Below, piece by piece: positions 5,785 to 8,218 of a DNA stretch of 8,218 nucleotides. A program made the position numbers and the translations under genes. Position 1 is the first letter of the stretch. The number at the start of each line of letters is the position of its first letter. The notes under the pieces were generated by a model. The model did no database searches. It saw nothing but the letters and a program-made list of their open reading frames with translations, and had not been told where the DNA came from. The DNA comes from Candidatus Eiseniibacteriota bacterium (lineage in GTDB: Bacteria; Eisenbacteria; RBG-16-71-46): the NCBI GenBank assembly GCA_023249815.1, contig JAHFBX010000118.1:1-8218 (forward strand). Reading direction: 5' to 3'.

Positions 5785-5812
5785 AGTATACGAAGCACCT
5801 CCGGGGGGTCAA
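5785..5812 (-). promoter_or_regulatory. Sigma70-type promoter of the acidic-gene/speD unit
   Basis: On the minus strand the -35 is TTGACC (5807-5812) and the -10 is TATACT (5785-5790), separated by 16 bp. The predicted start is near 5778. Both hexamers are one mismatch from consensus, which is striking in DNA this GC-rich. Confidence 0.75.
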
Positions 5813-5813
5813 T

Positions 5814-5842
5814 GGAAAATGCGAGCCTCGCCGAGAAGGCTC
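5814..5842 (-). terminator. Possible terminator of the tRNA-Asp transcript
   Basis: GAGCCT (5823-5828) pairs with AGGCTC (5837-5842) around an 8-nt loop. On the minus strand the stem is followed by GCATTTTCC, a short T-run. It ends one base before the -35 box of the speD-unit promoter, so it would insulate that promoter from tRNA transcription. The stem is short, and the long distance from the tRNA weakens the case. Confidence 0.4.
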
Positions 5843-5918
5843 ACGAGCCTCTCCGGGCGGCAGCCGAGCGGCTGCTGAGCGGTTGCCGAGCCTCGCGACG
5901 TTGCTGGCGTCTCTACGA

Positions 5919-5939
5919 GCACTCCGCCTTGCGGAGTGC
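5919..5939. repeat. Perfect 9-bp hairpin downstream of tRNA-Asp
   Basis: GCACTCCGC (5919-5927) and GCGGAGTGC (5931-5939) are exact reverse complements with a 3-nt loop. It lies in the trailer side of the tRNA gene. It may stop transcription or act as a processing barrier, but the flank on the minus strand (TCGTAGAG) is not a T-run. Confidence 0.45.
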
Positions 5940-6081
5940 CGAGCCGCGAGCGGCGAAGTCGAGCCGAAAACCGCCCGATTCGAGCGATGCGCGGGCTTCC
6001 GGAGAAGTCTCACGGAGGGCACAAGGCTCGTCGCCGGCCCGCCACCCGGGCAGGCGTTCACGGGCGGCGCGGGAAGGTGAA

Positions 6082-6158
6082 TGGCGGGGTTGACGGGACT
6101 CGAACCCGCGACCTCCTGCGTGACAGGCAGGCGTTCTAACCAACTGAACTACAACCCC
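6082..6158 (-). tRNA. tRNA-Asp (anticodon GUC)
   Basis: A complete 77-nt cloverleaf on the minus strand. The acceptor stem pairs GGGGTTG with CAACCCC, the discriminator is G, and the 3' CCA is encoded (6082-6084). The anticodon stem CCTGC/GCAGG holds the loop CTGTCAC, giving anticodon GTC (6122-6124), which reads GAC and GAT. The T arm GCGGG-TTCGAGT-CCCGT is canonical apart from the usual G-T pairing. A strong promoter lies upstream. It is a single tRNA gene with no integrase or attachment-site duplication visible near its 3' end. Confidence 0.97.
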
Positions 6159-6210
6159 GCGAGCCCGGCGCGCGTCGCGGTGGAACCGCCGCAACGCCAA
6201 GGAACGCGGC

Positions 6211-6239
6211 ACAATAGCGACCGCTCCCCGGGGTGTCAA
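6211..6239 (-). promoter_or_regulatory. Sigma70-type promoter of tRNA-Asp
   Basis: On the minus strand a consensus -35 TTGACA (6234-6239) and a -10 TATTGT (6211-6216) are separated by exactly 17 bp. The predicted start is near 6204, leaving a 5' leader of about 46 nt before the mature tRNA end at 6158, to be removed by RNase P. Confidence 0.82.
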
Positions 6240-6241
6240 CG

Positions 6242-6280
6242 GGCGCGCGAGCGCGCCGTTCGCTCCCGCGTCGAGCGGGA
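6242..6280 (-). terminator. Tandem hairpins after the spoIID-like gene
   Basis: TCCCGC/GCGGGA (6264-6269 with 6275-6280, 5-nt loop) lies 17 nt past the stop. It is followed by GGCGCG/CGCGCC (6242-6247 with 6252-6257, 4-nt loop), immediately before the tRNA promoter. No T-run is seen, so termination is inferred from the tandem stems and position. Confidence 0.4.
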
Positions 6281-6297
6281 AGCTTCACGCCGTTCTA

Positions 6298-7707
6298 TCA
6301 GTAGAGCCGCTTGAACGAGGCCCCGGGATAGTAGTGCGCCAGGATGCTCTCGCCGCGCGAGCCGTCCCTCGCCATGCCGAGCGCGCCTGTCTGACAGAGC
6401 CCCACGCCGTGGCCGAAGCCCGCGCCGCTCGCCACCACTCCGAGCACCCGCCGAGACACGAGTTCGCGCCGCACGGCGATCTTGAACAGGTTCGAGCGCA
6501 GGATGGTGCCCGAGTTGCCACCGCGTCGCAGCACCTGGCGAAGCGAGTGCGCGTGCACCCGGATGACGCCTGTCGTGGTCTCCACCTCGAGCCACCAGAC
6601 GCGTCCCGAGCGGGAGCGCTCGGCGACGCGGACGTCCATCAGCTCGCCCACGCCCGCGGCCGGCAGCGCCACGCTGAACGTGCGCCCGTACCGCGCCAGG
6701 TTGGCGGTGAACTCGCTCGCCGTCCACTCCTCGCGCCAGCGGTGGTGCGGCGAAGCGGCGCAGTGGTCCACGGCGCCGTCGGCATCCGGGTGGCTCGTGA
6801 GGTAGTCGTAGGGCGTCGTGGGCCATGCCTCCCAGGCTTCAGCGGTGATGCCGCCACAGGTCGAGTAGTAGTTGGCGCGGATCGGCGTCCCGCGCGACAG
6901 TGCCACCATCCCGCTCGTGCTCTCGACGCAGCGCGTGGCGAGCGGCCGCTCAGCGCCCTCGGGGCCATAGACCTGGTCCTCGACGGTGGCGTAGAGGTCG
7001 AAGCCTTCCTCGCCGCGGCGACCTTTGTAGAACAGTGTGTAGCTTCGCGCGGCGATGGCCTGGGCGCGGCCCGCCTCGAGCAGGGAGTCGGCCAGCGCGC
7101 CGATCTCGCCCGGGACGACGCCCTTCAAGTAGGGTTCGAGCTCAAGGCGCGTCGCCACGGTGAGTTTGCCGCGCGCGTTCATGAACACCTTGAAACGGCC
7201 GCGCCAACTCTGGCCGTTCCAGCGCAGCATGGCCGACTCGCCGTTCGTGAGCCGCGCGGGCCCCACCCAGAGCGTGTCGCCGGCGTGGAGCACGAGCAGC
7301 GGGACCGCCCGGGCGCGGTCACGCGGCGTCACCAGGAGCTGCGTGCCCGAGACGCGCAGTTCCACCGGGCCCCCGGCGGAGTGCACGCCGGGGCGGTCGG
7401 GGCTCTGTACCTCGAGGACCTGCGAGCCAGTGAAGTCCACCTGTGTGTTGTCCAGGTCCCAGGCGAGGCCGACATCGAGCGTGGGCTCACGCGTCTCGCC
7501 ACTCGGCGGCTCCACGGGCGCGGGGGGCTCCTCGTGCCGGATTTCGGGCGCGGGATTCGTCACGGGGGGCGCCGGAACAGGCTCCGCCGCCGGAGGCGTC
7601 GGCCCCGAGTGACCCACCGCGATGGGCGCGCAACCCGACGATGCGAGCAGCGCCACCGCCAGCAGCGCAGCGAGCGCCGCCTTCGCGGGCTTCGCGAGCG
7701 CGCTCAC
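6298..7707 (-). CDS. SpoIID/LytB-domain lipoprotein, putative lytic transglycosylase
   Basis: A 469-residue protein with a bacterial lipoprotein signal: a short basic head, a hydrophobic Ala/Leu core, and LASSGC with lipidation expected at Cys26. A Pro-rich linker (about 35-75) follows, so the protein probably sits in the envelope. The SpoIID domain spans about 165-469: YLKGVVPGE with the presumed catalytic Glu201, AIAARSYTL, YYSTCGG (Cys284), HCAASP (Cys316), GGNSGTILRS, and the terminal signature GFGHGVGLCQTGALGMA. In Bacillus SpoIID cleaves denuded glycan strands to leave 1,6-anhydro-MurNAc ends. Non-sporulating bacteria carry many relatives of less certain substrate. The GTG start at 7707 overlaps the anmK stop as GTGA, implying translational coupling. 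Starting further upstream at 7806 would bury the signal peptide. Confidence 0.87.
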   Translation of the reverse strand: MSALAKPAKAALAALLAVALLASSGCAPIAVGHSGPTPPAAEPVPAPPVTNPAPEIRHEEPPAPVEPPSGETREPTLDVGLAWDLDNTQVDFTGSQVLEVQSPDRPGVHSAGGPVELRVSGTQLLVTPRDRARAVPLLVLHAGDTLWVGPARLTNGESAMLRWNGQSWRGRFKVFMNARGKLTVATRLELEPYLKGVVPGEIGALADSLLEAGRAQAIAARSYTLFYKGRRGEEGFDLYATVEDQVYGPEGAERPLATRCVESTSGMVALSRGTPIRANYYSTCGGITAEAWEAWPTTPYDYLTSHPDADGAVDHCAASPHHRWREEWTASEFTANLARYGRTFSVALPAAGVGELMDVRVAERSRSGRVWWLEVETTTGVIRVHAHSLRQVLRRGGNSGTILRSNLFKIAVRRELVSRRVLGVVASGAGFGHGVGLCQTGALGMARDGSRGESILAHYYPGASFKRLY

Positions 7708-8218
7708 GGCCGCGACGCCGCGAGCGGTCCGCCCGGCGTGATGCTGCCGAGCACGACCGCATGGCGCGCTCCGGTGGCTCCGGGCACATTGCCGGGTGCG
7801 CCGCACAACGTGAGGTGTGCCAGGAACGCGAACGCGAGCGCCTCTTTGATGCCCGGCGAGACGCCGAGGTCATCGAGGCGCGACAGCGTGATGTCTTCCA
7901 GCCGGCGGCGGAGCGCCGTCATGAGCGTGACGTTGCGCACACCGCCGCCGCTCGCGTAGACGGCGTCCACCGCGCCGTGCGGCAGCACGAACTCGCGGAT
8001 CGCGCGCTCCACCGAGCCCGCCGTGAGTTCCACCGCGGTCGCGAGCGTGTCCTCGAGCGAGAGCCCCATGCTCTCCCCCATCTCGGCCAGCCGCTCGGCA
8101 TCGCGCTCGCCGAAGCGCTCGCGCCCGGTCGAACGAGGGGGCGGCATCGAGAAGAAGGGATCCGCGAGCAACTCTTCGAGGAGCGCCGGGTGGACGCGCC
8201 CGGAGGCGGCGAGCCCGC
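7704..8218 (-). CDS. anmK: Anhydro-N-acetylmuramic acid kinase, C-terminal part (5' truncated by window edge)
   Basis: The frame is open to the right edge, showing the last 170 residues of a protein usually about 370 long. AnmK hydrolyses and phosphorylates 1,6-anhydro-MurNAc to MurNAc-6-phosphate in cell-wall recycling, in the cytosol. Family landmarks are DPFFSMPPPRSTGRERF, an ELTAGSVERAI helix, YASGGGVRN (the sugar-kinase nucleotide-binding segment), LMTALRRRL, GVSPGIKEALAFAFLA, and the late GAPGNVPGATGA followed by VVLGSITP. The TGA stop overlaps the GTG start of the SpoIID-like gene by 4 nt, so the two form an operon with linked substrates. The TTG at 8171 is internal, because conserved sequence (PALLEELLADPFF) continues upstream of it. 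Confidence 0.93.
   Translation of the reverse strand, partial: GLAASGRVHPALLEELLADPFFSMPPPRSTGRERFGERDAERLAEMGESMGLSLEDTLATAVELTAGSVERAIREFVLPHGAVDAVYASGGGVRNVTLMTALRRRLEDITLSRLDDLGVSPGIKEALAFAFLAHLTLCGAPGNVPGATGARHAVVLGSITPGGPLAASRP

Larger units (their letters stand above)
5813..6081. other. Gap between tRNA-Asp and the speD-unit promoter, no gene seen
   Basis: These 269 bases contain no convincing coding sequence. Frames that span them overlap the tRNA or the promoter and have no ribosome binding site. The stretch is peppered with GAGCC/GCCGAGC-like words in both orientations (for example near 5823, 5847, 5864, 5886 and 5940) and with short hairpins, including GCAGCC/GGCTGC at 5860-5875. 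It presumably holds the 3' trailer of the tRNA transcript. Confidence 0.5.

Noticed and set aside
5398..5878. Plus-strand frames rich in Ser or Val opposite the acidic gene
   Set aside because: They are complements of GAC/GAG codons. They have no convincing ribosome binding site or promoter and run across the leader and promoter of the minus-strand unit.
5749..6093. Plus- and minus-strand frames across the tRNA trailer region
   Set aside because: They overlap the tRNA-Asp gene or the -35/-10 boxes and resemble random GC-rich translation.
6082..6158. tRNA as an integration site for a mobile element
   Set aside because: No integrase, no duplicated tRNA 3' end and no compositional break are visible nearby.
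7708..7806. N-terminal extension of the SpoIID-like gene
   Set aside because: It would place 33 Arg-rich residues ahead of the lipoprotein signal. The GTG at 7707 gives a proper signal peptide and a 4-nt coupling overlap.
6334..7959. 541-codon plus-strand open frame
   Set aside because: It is antisense to the SpoIID-like gene and anmK, both of which have clear family motifs. The translation is Arg/Ala/His-rich filler typical of high-GC shadow frames.

Overview
This is a G+C-rich (roughly two thirds by eye) bacterial chromosomal segment. It is densely coding and almost entirely on the minus strand. The best hint about the organism is the plus-strand gene at the left edge. It ends in a FlgD/Por-type immunoglobulin-like domain of the kind found at the C-termini of secreted proteins in the FCB group and neighbouring high-GC candidate phyla such as Candidatus Eisenbacteria. 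That assignment is an inference, because the window has no rRNA or phylogenetic marker.

Layout, left to right. Positions 1-1131 (+) hold the C-terminal part of a large secreted PHP/CehA-like protein. It converges on an HNH-endonuclease family gene (1184-2287, -), with a likely bidirectional terminator between them. A 325-base gap rich in inverted repeats follows. Next is a minus-strand pair: an RlmI-type 23S rRNA m5C methyltransferase (2613-3803) downstream of an agmatinase-family ureohydrolase, SpeB (3829-4716). SpeB is separated from the upstream pyruvoyl decarboxylase SpeD (4917-5360) by a strong hairpin terminator and a hairpin-rich leader. Upstream of speD, in the same transcript, is a 77-residue protein that is more than half Asp and Glu (5431-5664). 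A near-consensus promoter (5785-5812) drives this unit through a leader of about 110 nt that contains three short hairpins and a possible 24-codon leader peptide. Further right are tRNA-Asp(GUC) (6082-6158) with its own near-consensus promoter, a SpoIID/LytB-domain lipoprotein (6298-7707), and the C-terminal part of AnmK (7704-8218), which overlaps spoIID by 4 nt.

Two pathways stand out. The first is polyamine synthesis: SpeB makes putrescine from agmatine, and SpeD makes the aminopropyl donor, or possibly agmatine if it is a re-specialised decarboxylase. No spermidine synthase is visible. The second is peptidoglycan turnover: SpoIID-type lytic transglycosylases generate 1,6-anhydro-MurNAc ends, and AnmK phosphorylates free anhydro-MurNAc, so the coupled pair is functionally coherent. 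The most unusual part is the acidic-protein/speD unit with its structured leader, which looks like a candidate undescribed polyamine-control arrangement.
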